Assembly: GCA_015493635.1 (NCBI GenBank)
Contig: WGCU01000081.1
Location: 62,001 to 126,000 of the forward strand
Origin: Spirochaetaceae bacterium
GTDB taxonomy: Bacteria > Spirochaetota > Spirochaetia > B11-G9
Direction: 5' to 3'
DNA length: 64,000 nt
Shown: piece by piece, positions 36,008 to 45,831 of the stretch
Position numbering within the stretch: the stretch's first letter is position 1
Layout: the number at the start of each line of letters is the position of its first letter
Notes under the pieces: generated by a model
What the model saw: only the letters and a program-made list of their open reading frames with translations
Databases searched by the model: none
What the model was told of the DNA's origin: nothing
Made by a program: the position numbers and the translations under genes

Positions 36008-38494
36008 TTATAGTCCTATTGATGTTGTTGATTCAACCTGTTTCGGTTTATCTACCGTAAAAGAAAGCTGCCCTTTCCTTATTCCAGCAGTTACACTACT
36101 GCCTCCGGGACATTTGCCCTGAAGGATATACACAGAAAGAGGATCTTCTATTTTCTTCTGTATGACCCGCCGGATAGGACGGGCTCCGAACTTGGGATCC
36201 CAGCCTTTTTTTACTATATATTCCTTTGCACTGTTGCTGAATTTTAAAATAATATTCATCTCAAGAAGGCGCATTTTTACTTCATCGAGAAGGATATCAA
36301 CAATATTTCTAATTTCTCCATGGTTGAGACTGCTGAATACTACTATCTCATCAACACGGTTAATAAACTCGGGTCGGAACTGAAGACGAAGCTCATTCAG
36401 AGCTGAAGCTTTTATTTCCGAATAGTTTAAAATTCCTTCTCCCGCTTTAAAACCAAGCGTATTGTCTGTCGAAATTTGACGCACTCCGACATTTGAAGTC
36501 ATAATAAGTACTGTATTCTTAAAAGAAACTTTATGGCCAAGGTTGTCCTGAAGTTCTCCCTCTTCAAGAAGCTGGAGAAGCAGATTAAAAACATCAGGGT
36601 GTGCTTTTTCAATCTCATCCAGCAGAATGACACAGTAGGGACGCCGTCTTACTTTCTCTGTAAGGAGCCCCCCTTCTTCATAACCTACATACCCGGGAGG
36701 AGCTCCAACAAGACGGCTGATATTGTGCTTTTCCATAAAATCAGACATATCAAGACGAATGAGAGCATCTTCCCTGCCAAAAAGGAACTGGGCAAGGGTT
36801 TTAGCAAGAAGTGTTTTCCCCACTCCTGTGGGTCCGAGAAAGATAAACGAACCAAGCGGTCTGTTTGGTGAAGACACACCGGTTCTTGACCGGCGGATAC
36901 TTGATGCAATAACACGAATAGCTTCATTCTGTCCAATAACCGTTTTATGCAGTTCTTCTTCTATTTTCAAAAGTTTTTCAGATTCAGACTCTGCAATTCT
37001 GGATACAGGGATTCCGGTTATGCTTGAGATAATTTTATCAATGTCATTTTCATCTACCGGAACTTTTTCTACCTTCATGGATTTATTCCAGTCAGACAGC
37101 ATATGATCCATTTCTGTCTTCATCTGGCGGATTTGATCCCGCGTAGCTGCAGCCTTTTCGTAATCCTGATTATTAACCAGTTCTATCTTTTTAGACGTCA
37201 GCTCTTCAATCGTATCTTCAAGAGCACGTATACGGTCAGGTCTAACAGTATTGTTAATCCGTTTTACCGCTCCCGCTTCATCAATAAGATCTATAGCTTT
37301 ATCAGGGAGGAAACGATCCGTTATGTATCGTTGAGATAAAGTAGCTGCTGCTATTACTGCTTTTTCGGTATACATAACATGGTGGTGTTCTTCATATTGG
37401 CTTTTAATTCCTTTTAAAATCTCAATAGTATTCTCGAGAGACGGTTCTTCAACAAAAATACTCTGAAAGCGTCTCTCCAAAGCAGAATCCTTTTCAATAT
37501 GTTTTCTAAACTCGTCGAGGGTTGTTGCACCAATACACTGAAGTTCTCCCCGTGAGAGAGCTGGTTTAAACATGTTTGACGCATCAATTGCCCCTTCAGC
37601 TCCCCCGGCTCCAATAATCGTATGTAATTCATCGATAAAGAGGATGATATTACCATCACTAACAATTTCTTTCATGACACGCTTTAACCGTTCTTCAAAC
37701 TCACCACGGTATTTTGTCCCTGCGATCAAGGAAGCGATATCAAGAGTAAGCACCCGTTTCCCAAGGAGGAGATCAGGAGCAACACCGTCCACGATTCTTT
37801 GAGCAAGCCCCTCAACAATTGCCGTCTTTCCAACACCGGGAGCCCCGACAAGGACAGGATTATTTTTCGTTCTCCGGGCAAGTATCTGGATCACCCGTTT
37901 TATTTCTTTTTCTCTCCCTACAACAGGATCAAGTTTCCCCGTACGTGCATATTCAGTGAGATCTCTTGAAAAGGTATTTAATGTCGGAGTACCTTTTTTA
38001 CCAACAGGAGCACCTTTCTTCCGTACAGGCTGTTGAGCAGCGTTTCTATGAGTACGGGAACCGCGAATTTCAACAATAACCCGCTTAAAATCTTCATACC
38101 CGACAGAATACTTTGCAAGATGCCGCTGCAGAATGCTCCCTGTTTCTTTCATAGATGCAAGGAGAAGATGTTCGGTCCCTATAAATTCATGACCGAGAGC
38201 CTTCGCTTCATTGACAGAGTCTTCAATAATCCTCGTTCCTCTCCGTGATGGCGGTACATCACCGAGGCCCAGGCCCGAGCGTTTCCTCGGGAGACTTTTC
38301 TCAATTTCAAGCTGCAACTCAACAGGATTAATCCTCAATTCATTAAGAGCTTTAATGCCTATTCCTTCACCATCCTTAATAATGGCGAGAATAATATGCT
38401 CGGGCAGCAACTGATCAGAATGAAATCGTTTTGCCTCTTCCTGTGCATATACAGCAAGTATCATCTTAAGACGTTGTGAGTAACCTTTAAACAT
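36008..38494 (-). CDS. clpC: ATP-dependent Clp protease ATPase subunit ClpC
   Basis: 828 residues. Clp N-domain repeats occupy about 1-145. The first AAA module has Walker [17 protein letters not shown] and Walker [16 protein letters not shown]. The middle domain carries a UVR-like segment ([20 protein letters not shown]), and the second module has [16 protein letters not shown] and the [20 protein letters not shown] strand. It unfolds substrates for ClpP, which is not in this window. In Gram-positive bacteria ClpC recognises proteins marked by McsB arginine phosphorylation; the adjacent mcsA-mcsB genes imply the same here. No CtsR repressor gene is next to it, unlike the Bacillus operon. Confidence 0.96.
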   Translation of the reverse strand: MFKGYSQRLKMILAVYAQEEAKRFHSDQLLPEHIILAIIKDGEGIGIKALNELRINPVELQLEIEKSLPRKRSGLGLGDVPPSRRGTRIIEDSVNEAKALGHEFIGTEHLLLASMKETGSILQRHLAKYSVGYEDFKRVIVEIRGSRTHRNAAQQPVRKKGAPVGKKGTPTLNTFSRDLTEYARTGKLDPVVGREKEIKRVIQILARRTKNNPVLVGAPGVGKTAIVEGLAQRIVDGVAPDLLLGKRVLTLDIASLIAGTKYRGEFEERLKRVMKEIVSDGNIILFIDELHTIIGAGGAEGAIDASNMFKPALSRGELQCIGATTLDEFRKHIEKDSALERRFQSIFVEEPSLENTIEILKGIKSQYEEHHHVMYTEKAVIAAATLSQRYITDRFLPDKAIDLIDEAGAVKRINNTVRPDRIRALEDTIEELTSKKIELVNNQDYEKAAATRDQIRQMKTEMDHMLSDWNKSMKVEKVPVDENDIDKIISSITGIPVSRIAESESEKLLKIEEELHKTVIGQNEAIRVIASSIRRSRTGVSSPNRPLGSFIFLGPTGVGKTLLAKTLAQFLFGREDALIRLDMSDFMEKHNISRLVGAPPGYVGYEEGGLLTEKVRRRPYCVILLDEIEKAHPDVFNLLLQLLEEGELQDNLGHKVSFKNTVLIMTSNVGVRQISTDNTLGFKAGEGILNYSEIKASALNELRLQFRPEFINRVDEIVVFSSLNHGEIRNIVDILLDEVKMRLLEMNIILKFSNSAKEYIVKKGWDPKFGARPIRRVIQKKIEDPLSVYILQGKCPGGSSVTAGIRKGQLSFTVDKPKQVESTTSIGL

Positions 38495-38508
38495 AGATCC
38501 CCCTGCTC

Positions 38509-39561
38509 CTATTGTAGTAACTTAAGATATGTTTTGGCAAGTTCTGATCGCACATAATCTATATTTTTAGAATCCGTTTCATTCTCATCTCCCATAATAT
38601 GCTGAATATGGGCTTTTTGTATTAGTATCAGCAAAGCATTAACCTGTTCCAGAGGGAGATCGGACCATCCCATAATTATTCCTATCCTGAAATCAGCAAG
38701 ATTTTTTACAGCTTCCGTTAGCGAAAGCAGTCTGCTGTTTTTAAGGAGACCATAAGAACGATAAAAAATATCTTCCATTTCCATACTTTTGCTTTTATGA
38801 AACTGCTCACGGGCTTTCCTTTCGTATTCTGATAGTGCAGCTGTAATAGTGTACAGTCTGCTGATATATTCTTCCTCGCTTAAACCAAGTGACAGCTCGT
38901 TGGATATCTGATAGATACTGCCGAGAGAACCTTCATCATCACCCATAAATCCTTTAACTGAAAATCCCTCTGTAACAGAAGACTTTATTGCCCTGTCAAG
39001 TAATGAGGTCCGGACAAGAAAGGGAAGATGAAGCATCACCGATGCTTTCATTCCAGTTCCCGAATTTCTAACCAGACTGTTGAGATAGCCGAATTCAAGA
39101 GAGACGGCAAAATTCAAGGTATGTTCCAGATGATCTACTATCTCTTTTCCTTCAGTAAACAAGGACTTAAGGTCTAACCCGCCGGTAAAACTTGAAAACC
39201 GGAGATGATCTTGTTCATTAATCATGCATGAGGCACTATTATCCTTTCGGACAAGCACTGTCTTGTTCCTTTTTCCGGAAAAATCTCTTGAAATCAGTTT
39301 TTTTTCAAACAACATTTGTCTATCAACAGGCGATAGAGTTTCAATTTGTATCTGGGTAAAATCCTTCCCTTTGTCCAATGATAAAAACGCTGAGATTATT
39401 TCATCCTCAATCTGCTGTTCATCTTTTAGAATACATTTCCCGGGAAAAAGATATCCTGCCAGGTTCCTCGCAAACCGTATCCGGCTGGAAAGAACGACAT
39501 CATTTTCCGGTCCCTGTTTCTTATACCAGCCCGGAGCACTAAGATATTCTCTTTCATCCAT
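38509..39561 (-). CDS. mcsB: Protein-arginine kinase McsB
   Basis: About 350 residues of the phosphagen-kinase fold: YKKQGPENDVVLSSRIRFAR at the N-terminus, MINEQDHLRFSSF with the conserved Glu, VMLHLPFLVRTS, and GFMGDDEGSLGSIYQISNEL, where Gly-Asp replaces the usual Gly-Glu-Gly loop. It phosphorylates Arg side chains, marking proteins for ClpCP. The frame extends to 39585, but a start at MDEREYLSAPG (39561) or the Met before it fits family length; both overlap the mcsA end. The gene ends 14 bp before clpC. Confidence 0.92.
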   Translation of the reverse strand: MDEREYLSAPGWYKKQGPENDVVLSSRIRFARNLAGYLFPGKCILKDEQQIEDEIISAFLSLDKGKDFTQIQIETLSPVDRQMLFEKKLISRDFSGKRNKTVLVRKDNSASCMINEQDHLRFSSFTGGLDLKSLFTEGKEIVDHLEHTLNFAVSLEFGYLNSLVRNSGTGMKASVMLHLPFLVRTSLLDRAIKSSVTEGFSVKGFMGDDEGSLGSIYQISNELSLGLSEEEYISRLYTITAALSEYERKAREQFHKSKSMEMEDIFYRSYGLLKNSRLLSLTEAVKNLADFRIGIIMGWSDLPLEQVNALLILIQKAHIQHIMGDENETDSKNIDYVRSELAKTYLKLLQ

Positions 39562-40069
39562 CATTATTACCGATTTCGACCTCAATTTCTTTTAATTTAT
39601 CACGCAAAACAACTGCTGTTTCATAATCCTCATTACTGACAGCCTCCTCAAGCTCACGTTTAAGCCGTTCCCTGTCTACAAGTATCGTACGGTACACCTT
39701 CAATTTAGAAGAGACACTCCCTTTGTGGAGCAGCGGAGAAGAGCCCATACCAAGCATATTCCTTATTACCACCCTGAATTCTCTGTAACAGTCAGGACAA
39801 CCTACTTTCCCTTCATTTTTAACTTCAGAAATTTTTGTTCCGCAGGTTGGACAGCGGGTAACATTGTTCGTTATAATTCTGTTAAGACTCTTGCTTTCAA
39901 GCAGATTCATTACCATGTTTATGATACTTGTATTTACAGATGTTCCACCAGTCGTGATATTTTTCTCATGGGCACATTCCTTGCACAGATGAACATCAAT
40001 CGTTTCTTTCCCGATTATCTGCTGAATATGAATAACCGCCTCACGTTTACCGCAAATGTCACACAGCAT
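39554..40069 (-). CDS. mcsA: McsA, activator of protein-arginine kinase (zinc and UVR protein)
   Basis: 171 residues with two zinc-binding Cys pairs at each end of the N-terminal half (LCDICGKREA ... HLCKECAHEKN; CPTCGTKI ... GCPDCYREF) and a C-terminal UVR motif (LKRELEEAVSNEDYETAVVL). This matches McsA, which activates McsB. It has a good ribosome-binding site (AGAGGTGA nine bases before ATG) and a strong promoter upstream, and is the first gene of the mcsA-mcsB-clpC unit. Confidence 0.92.
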   Translation of the reverse strand: MLCDICGKREAVIHIQQIIGKETIDVHLCKECAHEKNITTGGTSVNTSIINMVMNLLESKSLNRIITNNVTRCPTCGTKISEVKNEGKVGCPDCYREFRVVIRNMLGMGSSPLLHKGSVSSKLKVYRTILVDRERLKRELEEAVSNEDYETAVVLRDKLKEIEVEIGNNDG

Positions 40070-40104
40070 TGTATAAAATCACCTCTCTCCTTATTCTCAG
40101 TACT

Positions 40105-40133
40105 AATATACAAACTCTTGCATGAAAATACAA
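40105..40133 (-). promoter_or_regulatory. Sigma-70 promoter of mcsA-mcsB-clpC
   Basis: -35 TTGTAT (40128-40133), 17-base spacer, -10 TATATT (40105-40110) on the minus strand, with a leader of about 30 bases to the mcsA ATG at 40069. I see no CtsR-box heptad repeat or CIRCE element around it. Confidence 0.7.
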
Positions 40134-40142
40134 TTATATTAA

Positions 40143-40172
40143 TTGACACTTCTTATACTTGCATGGTATGTT
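40143..40172 (+). promoter_or_regulatory. Sigma-70 promoter of the SurA-like gene
   Basis: Perfect -35 TTGACA (40143-40148), 18-base spacer, -10 TATGTT (40167-40172). It is back to back with the mcsA promoter in a 142-bp divergent gap. The leader is about 33 bases and contains GAGGAA before the ATG at 40212. Confidence 0.65.
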
Positions 40173-40211
40173 TTGACTCTAAATGTAACGTAGAACCAAT
40201 GAGGAACTTTT

Positions 40212-41735
40212 ATGCCTTCAAAAGATTTGAAAATCGTAAAAAAACATAAAGAAAATATTGTTGAAGAGAAACAGCACAAACACCCTTTTGTATGGAGCGG
40301 GAGTATTGCTATACTTGTCTTAGTTGTTGTCACATTTATCGGTGCGCCTCTTTTCCGCGGATTACTTAAAACCGGTGGAGAGATAATTTTTGGGCAGTAT
40401 GACGGAGAAGATATAAAATATACCGGGAGTAATTATTTTTCCCGGCAGCTTGATGCGTTTGTACAGAAATACCAGGATTCGGGGAATCCCAATGCTAATT
40501 CCCAGACTCAGCTGTATCAGATATGGAAGAGCGCATTTGATTCCACCGTCTATCACATCGCAATCCTCCATAGTGCAGCTAAAAGCGGACTTTATATATC
40601 CGAACATCGTATTGATAAAGCACTTACCCAGTACGGACCGTACATGGATAACGGTAAATTCAGTCCTGAACTCTATAAATCCACATCCAACTCTGAGAAA
40701 TTTGCAACGAGACAGTTATACAGAGAAGAGCTTACACAGCAGCAGTATCTGAGTGATATTCAAAGTACCCTTGCATCCTCAAAAGAAAAAATGTTCATTA
40801 AAGAGATGTCGAACCCTGAACGGAACTTCAAGTTTGTTACACTGGATTTCAGTACCTATCCGGCATCTGAAGTTATTGCATACGGGAAAGAAAACAAAAA
40901 ACTTTTCTCAAAGATCAATATCAACCGGATTACTCTGAAAAACGATAAAAAAGCTGCTGAGACTATTTATAAACAGCTTGAGGCGAATCCATCACAGTTT
41001 GAAGATCTGGCTCAGAACCAGTCAACCGATATATACGCGGACAAAGGCGGTGATATGGGATGGGTGAAGTACTACAGCCTTGAAAGTGATTTTTCAGATC
41101 GGAAAAACCTTGATACCCTCTTCACCCTGAAACCCGGTACTTTGAGCGGTCTTATAAAAACACCGTACGGTTATAGCATATACCGCTGCAACAAAGGAGC
41201 CACGCCTCCGGATTTTACTTCAGATGAAACCGTCAAAGACGTCCGGAATTATCTCCTGGCAACTGAAAAAGGTAAAATTGAAGATTACTTTGTTGCAAAA
41301 GCAAAAACATTCATAAAACAGGCTAAAATTGACGGTTTTGACAATGCCGGTACAAATATGGGGATGACCTACCATCTCACTGACTATTTTCCCATTAACT
41401 ATGGTAACAGCTACTTTATCAAACAGATAAAGACAATTGATAACAGTAAAGATTTCGATGCGGTCGCTACCGATGACAGAGCGCTGAAAACACTCTTTTC
41501 AATTAAGAAAGATCAGCTTACTGATCCAATAATACTTACGAATTCCGTTATGGTGGCGCAGATGCTTAATGAAAAAACAATTGATCCGGATAAATTATCT
41601 TTTATAGATACGTACTATTCTTACCTGGTAAATCAGTTCCGTCAGGATGCACTGTATAAGATGTTTCTTACTTCTGATAAATTAAAAAATAATTTCCTTT
41701 CCGTTTTTTCAAAAAGAATTCTAAGAAAAGGTTAG
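40212..41735 (+). CDS. SurA/PrsA-like peptidyl-prolyl isomerase
   Basis: 507 residues. A charged N-terminus is followed by one membrane span (about 28-50, SIAILVLVVVTFIGAPLF), a SurA-N-like helical domain (about 60-200), and a parvulin rotamase domain near 235-335: RITLKNDKKAAETIYKQLEA, DLAQNQSTDIYADKGGDMGW and LKPGTLSGLIKTPYGYSIYR are diagnostic. It probably helps fold exported proteins in the periplasm, anchored to the inner membrane like PpiD/PrsA. The following DUF115 gene starts 14 bp later, so the two are probably co-expressed. Confidence 0.88.
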   Translation: MPSKDLKIVKKHKENIVEEKQHKHPFVWSGSIAILVLVVVTFIGAPLFRGLLKTGGEIIFGQYDGEDIKYTGSNYFSRQLDAFVQKYQDSGNPNANSQTQLYQIWKSAFDSTVYHIAILHSAAKSGLYISEHRIDKALTQYGPYMDNGKFSPELYKSTSNSEKFATRQLYREELTQQQYLSDIQSTLASSKEKMFIKEMSNPERNFKFVTLDFSTYPASEVIAYGKENKKLFSKININRITLKNDKKAAETIYKQLEANPSQFEDLAQNQSTDIYADKGGDMGWVKYYSLESDFSDRKNLDTLFTLKPGTLSGLIKTPYGYSIYRCNKGATPPDFTSDETVKDVRNYLLATEKGKIEDYFVAKAKTFIKQAKIDGFDNAGTNMGMTYHLTDYFPINYGNSYFIKQIKTIDNSKDFDAVATDDRALKTLFSIKKDQLTDPIILTNSVMVAQMLNEKTIDPDKLSFIDTYYSYLVNQFRQDALYKMFLTSDKLKNNFLSVFSKRILRKG

Positions 41736-41749
41736 GATACCGGTGCAGA

Positions 41750-43375
41750 ATGGATAATGATAACCCTCTCCTTGTTGATACAGGTAGAGGGTTTTCCATT
41801 TACTATAAAAAAAGGCACCTTTACAGCATCAGGCAACCGAAAGATGCAGCTGAAAAAAAATCTACGTTAAAACATATTCTACCCGGTACCATAATTTTTG
41901 TTCCATCACCGCTTCTCTTTTACGGTATAGATACTCTCATTAAAAGGCTCCCCCATGATACCCTCGTCATTGCTCTCGAATTGGACCCTAAATTATCCGC
42001 ACTCTGCAATGACTGTTTTCCCGCAGATCCAAGGCTTGTTTTTATCCAGGGAGATTCTGAACTTGTTTTCAAGATCCTCACAGACAGGGGTATATGGAGG
42101 TTCAGAAGGGTTGAGCTGCTCACGCTTTCAGGCGGATACACCTTACATAAAGAAAAATATTCACAAATACACCGGTCATTAAGTGAAGCGGTACAAGAAT
42201 ACTGGCAAAATAGAATAACCATGATACATATGGGACCATTGTGGATTAAGAATATTTTTTTAAACATGGAAATTCTTTCCCGAAGAAAGACATCGGATAT
42301 CTGCTGGAATTTTTCAAACCGTGCAGGATCCAGACCAGTACTTGTCGCTGGAGCAGGAGAATCTTTAGAATATTCTATCGAAGAAATCAAAAGACATCGT
42401 CAGAGGTTTCTTCTTCTTGCAGTGGATACAGCACTGCCGGCATTACAGGCCCATAGCATTATACCCGATTTTATCGTTGCGGTGGATGCCCAAATTTACA
42501 ATTTATATGATATTCACGGCTACAAACATTCATCCATCCCGCTCTTTTATGATATAACCTGCTATCCCGGAATAGTCCGGAATTTCCGCGGACAACTGCT
42601 ACCTTTTCTTTCAAGTTTTAGTAAATTATCATTTGTATCAAGGCTTATAAAAGAATTCCCGTCACTTCATATACTCCCCGCCCTCGGTTCAGTAGGTATT
42701 ACCGCACTTTACCTGGCAAACCAACTTACAGGAGGACCTGTTCTCTATACAGGTCTCGATTTTTCCTATTCCATAGGAAAATCTCATGCCCGTGGAACGC
42801 CGTCACATCTGCATGAACTTTTTTCATCTGACAGATTAACGCCTGCCGGCAGTATAGATCAATTTTTCACGCGCCCTTCGTCAATACTTACGGGGAAAAC
42901 CGGACCTACCCGTACAAACCCTATCCTCCTGTCATATGCTGCACTTGTGAAAAAATATTATAAAACTGACAGAAGGGTTTTTGATATTGGTAAAACAGGA
43001 ATAAAACTGACAGAAAACAGGGCGAAAAGCATTACAGATATCCTGGACAGAGATTATCATGATAAAGCTTTTGATATAACTCCGGTAATTTCTTTAAATC
43101 CCTGCTTATTCAATTCCTTTATCCTTGGTGAAAAAAAACGTCTGAAAACGCTCTATTCCGGTTTGTATCTGTGGCTTTCGGAGGGTAAAGGAGAAAGTGA
43201 ACAACTTCTGTCCCTGCTTAAAGACGAAGATTTTCTCTATTTACACTTTCCCGACCAGTCTCCTGAACCGAAACTGGAACCGAATTACCTTAAGCGGATT
43301 CTTGTTTCAGCTTCACATTATCTGAAAATTCTTGAAAACATATCAGTCACTTTTCAAAACCGAAAGGAATGCTGA
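41750..43375 (+). CDS. DUF115 motility-accessory-type protein (copy 3)
   Basis: 541 residues. The N-terminal nucleotide-fold part (PGTIIFVPSPLLFYGIDTLI, IALELDPKLSALCNDCFP) precedes the DUF115 domain: PVLVAGAGESLEYSIEEIKR (loop GAGESL), LAVDTALPALQAHSIIPDFI, VAVDAQIYNLYDIHGY and LYTGLDFSYSIGKSHARGTP. Likely a glycosyltransferase for flagellin or another surface protein, like the two copies at 26-29 kb. It follows a SurA-like chaperone gene by 14 bp. Its 3' end overlaps the convergent lepA gene by 33 bp, the longest convergent overlap in the window. Confidence 0.86.
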   Translation: MDNDNPLLVDTGRGFSIYYKKRHLYSIRQPKDAAEKKSTLKHILPGTIIFVPSPLLFYGIDTLIKRLPHDTLVIALELDPKLSALCNDCFPADPRLVFIQGDSELVFKILTDRGIWRFRRVELLTLSGGYTLHKEKYSQIHRSLSEAVQEYWQNRITMIHMGPLWIKNIFLNMEILSRRKTSDICWNFSNRAGSRPVLVAGAGESLEYSIEEIKRHRQRFLLLAVDTALPALQAHSIIPDFIVAVDAQIYNLYDIHGYKHSSIPLFYDITCYPGIVRNFRGQLLPFLSSFSKLSFVSRLIKEFPSLHILPALGSVGITALYLANQLTGGPVLYTGLDFSYSIGKSHARGTPSHLHELFSSDRLTPAGSIDQFFTRPSSILTGKTGPTRTNPILLSYAALVKKYYKTDRRVFDIGKTGIKLTENRAKSITDILDRDYHDKAFDITPVISLNPCLFNSFILGEKKRLKTLYSGLYLWLSEGKGESEQLLSLLKDEDFLYLHFPDQSPEPKLEPNYLKRILVSASHYLKILENISVTFQNRKEC

Positions 43376-45145
43376 CTGGGGGACTTCTACATTACCCACC
43401 ATCTTCATTCTCTTTTTTCCTTCTTTCTGTTTTTCAAGTAGTTTTCTCTTACGGGAAATATCACCTCCATAGCATTTCGCAGTAACATCTTTACGTAGGG
43501 CAGAGATGGTTTCTCTGGCTATTATAGTACTTCCCACAGCTCCCTGAATGGGAATCTTAAACTGCTGCCGGGGAATCTCATCTTTCAGTTTTTTACATAC
43601 CATCCGGGCTTTAGAAACTGCATTCTCCCTGAAAACAAGCTGGGACAAAGCATCCACTATCTGTCCATTAACAAGGATATCCAATCTGACAAGATCTGTC
43701 GCTTTAAAGTCAGTTACTTCATAATCAAAAGACGCATATCCTCTGCTGACAGATTTAAGTCTATCGTAAAAATCAAAAAGAACTTCTGCCAGAGGCATTT
43801 CATAGATAAGCTCAACCCGTTTTTCATCAAGATACCGCAATGTCTGCTGAACTCCCCTTTTTTCAAGACAGAGGCTAATGATATTACCGACAAACTCTGA
43901 AGGAGTAATGAGATTCGCCATGATATACGGCTCTTCAACATAATCAATCTTCATCTGTTCAGGATATTCAAGAGGATTATCGATGAAGTAATCTTCACCG
44001 TTGGTCAAATGTACATGATATTTAACCGAGGGTGAAGTAAAAACTATAGAAAGACCGAATTCCCGTTCTATCCTTTCCTGAACAACCTCCAGATGCAGAA
44101 GTCCGAGGAATCCGCACCTGAATCCGAACCCAAGAGCTGCCGAAGAATCTTTTTCATAAATTAACGATGCGTCGTTAAGTTTAAGTCTGTCAATGCTGTC
44201 CTGAAGCTCTTCATAGTCTTCAGAGTTAACAGGGTATATTGAGGAGAAAACAACAGGTTTAACCTCTTTAAATCCCGCCAGAGGCTCTTTGCAGGGATCT
44301 GTATCAAGTGTTATCGTATCACCTACCCGGACATCTGAAATATTCTTTATTCCGGCAATTATGTATCCTACATCACCTGCAGTCAGCTCACTGGTTTGCT
44401 TAAGTTCAATCCTGAATATACCTGTTTCTTCCACCTTGTAGGTAGAATGAGAAAAAAAGAACTTGATAATATCACCTGATTTTATCCGCCCCGCAAAAAC
44501 CCGGATATGAATAACTACTCCTCTGTACGGGTCATAGTGTGAATCAAAAATAAGCGCTTTCAAAGGAGCTTTTTTATCTCCATGGGGCGGGGGAACTGAT
44601 GCAACGAGGGCTTCAAGGAGGTCATCGAGCCCTTCTCCTGTTTTTGCCGAGACAAGGACAGCATTATCCGCTTCAAGGCCAAGTTCTTTATCTATCTGAT
44701 GTTTTACAAACTCAATGTTGGCGCTGGGAAGATCTATTTTGTTAATGACCGGTATAATCTCAAGATCATGTTCCAGTGCCATGTACATATTAGCAAGGGT
44801 TTGGGCTTCAACTCCCTGACTTGCATCTATGAGAAGAAGAGCTCCTTCACATGATGAAATAGCTCGCGAAACCTCATAGGAAAAATCCACATGTCCGGGA
44901 GTATCAACAAGATTAAGTTCATACTCAATACCTTCTTTATTAACGTAGGGTATCGTAACTGCCTGGGACTTAATGGTAATCCCTCTCTCACGCTCTATAT
45001 CCATGCTGTCCAGGAGTTGATTTTGAAATTTTCGTTGTTCTATTATCTTTGCTTTCTCAATAAATCTGTCAGCCAGGGTAGATTTACCATGATCAATATG
45101 AGCAATAATACAAAAGTTACGGATTCTCTCTTCTGGTAATTTCAT
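43343..45145 (-). CDS. lepA: Elongation factor 4 (LepA)
   Basis: About 600 residues. The translational GTPase domain has G1 AHIDHGKSTLADR, G3 DTPGHVDFSYEV and G4 VINKIDLPSA. The LepA-specific C-terminal domain is present (TAKCYGGDISRKRKLLEKQK, VPQSAFLSVL). EF4 back-translocates or remodels stalled ribosomes. The frame extends upstream to 45202 over the two-component regulator end, but family alignment points to MKLPEERIRNFCIIAH at 45145. It follows the regulator gene by about 35 bp. Confidence 0.96.
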   Translation of the reverse strand: MKLPEERIRNFCIIAHIDHGKSTLADRFIEKAKIIEQRKFQNQLLDSMDIERERGITIKSQAVTIPYVNKEGIEYELNLVDTPGHVDFSYEVSRAISSCEGALLLIDASQGVEAQTLANMYMALEHDLEIIPVINKIDLPSANIEFVKHQIDKELGLEADNAVLVSAKTGEGLDDLLEALVASVPPPHGDKKAPLKALIFDSHYDPYRGVVIHIRVFAGRIKSGDIIKFFFSHSTYKVEETGIFRIELKQTSELTAGDVGYIIAGIKNISDVRVGDTITLDTDPCKEPLAGFKEVKPVVFSSIYPVNSEDYEELQDSIDRLKLNDASLIYEKDSSAALGFGFRCGFLGLLHLEVVQERIEREFGLSIVFTSPSVKYHVHLTNGEDYFIDNPLEYPEQMKIDYVEEPYIMANLITPSEFVGNIISLCLEKRGVQQTLRYLDEKRVELIYEMPLAEVLFDFYDRLKSVSRGYASFDYEVTDFKATDLVRLDILVNGQIVDALSQLVFRENAVSKARMVCKKLKDEIPRQQFKIPIQGAVGSTIIARETISALRKDVTAKCYGGDISRKRKLLEKQKEGKKRMKMVGNVEVPQSAFLSVLKSD

Positions 45146-45180
45146 ATCCCCACTATACCGTAAGGACAGTATTACTTCAA

Positions 45181-45831
45181 TCAGCTGCCGAGGATTTCCC
45201 ACTCTACTGCGTGATGTATAAGCTCAGTGGAATCTTTAATCTGTAGCTTTGTTTTAATATGTGATTTGTATGTTTCCACGGTTTTTATACTTAAATTAAG
45301 GGAGAAAGCTATCTCTTTCGTTGTTTTACCCTGTCCGATATAATGAAAAACCTCCAGTTCCCGATCACTCAACAATTCAAAGGAAAGAGTTTTTTGATTG
45401 TTATTCCCACTAAGACGGTTAAGAAATCGTGATTTCATCTTTTCACTGAGAAAAACCTTCCCGCTGATAACTTCACGTATAGCTGTAAGTATGTTTTCCG
45501 TTGCTTCACTTTTCATTACATATCCCTTCGCCCCCGCTTTAAGGACCCTTTCAGCGTATATACTTTCTTCGTGAAGGGAAACTACAAGAATGGGAAGCTC
45601 AGGTTTCATGGCGTTGCTTTCCTTTATAAGTTCGATTCCACTGCTGTTCTTCAATGAAAGATCTACAAGCATAAGATCTGCATTAATAGTATGTACGAGG
45701 TTCAGTGCACCCGGTATATCTTCTGCTTCACCAACGGTAATCATGTCCTTTTCCTGATTGATAAGAAGAGAAAAACCCTTTCGGACGATGGGATGATCTT
45801 CAATAATAAGTATCTTTTTTTTCATTGTCAT
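45181..45831 (-). CDS. NarL/FixJ-family response regulator
   Basis: 216 residues. A receiver domain occupies about 1-125, with the acidic pair IIEDHP, phospho-acceptor Asp57 in LMLVDLSL and the Lys in GYVMKSE. A LuxR-type helix-turn-helix follows (LSDRELEVFHYIGQGKTTKE, LNLSIKTVETYKSHI). It should be activated by the histidine kinase encoded immediately upstream (4-bp ATGA-type overlap) and regulate transcription. Target genes are unknown; the neighbouring HtrA-like protease gene is a candidate. Confidence 0.94.
   Translation of the reverse strand: MTMKKKILIIEDHPIVRKGFSLLINQEKDMITVGEAEDIPGALNLVHTINADLMLVDLSLKNSSGIELIKESNAMKPELPILVVSLHEESIYAERVLKAGAKGYVMKSEATENILTAIREVISGKVFLSEKMKSRFLNRLSGNNNQKTLSFELLSDRELEVFHYIGQGKTTKEIAFSLNLSIKTVETYKSHIKTKLQIKDSTELIHHAVEWEILGS

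Noticed and set aside
40070-40211. CIRCE or CtsR operator upstream of mcsA
   Set aside because: No TTAGCACTC-type inverted repeat or GGTCAAA heptad tandem is present.
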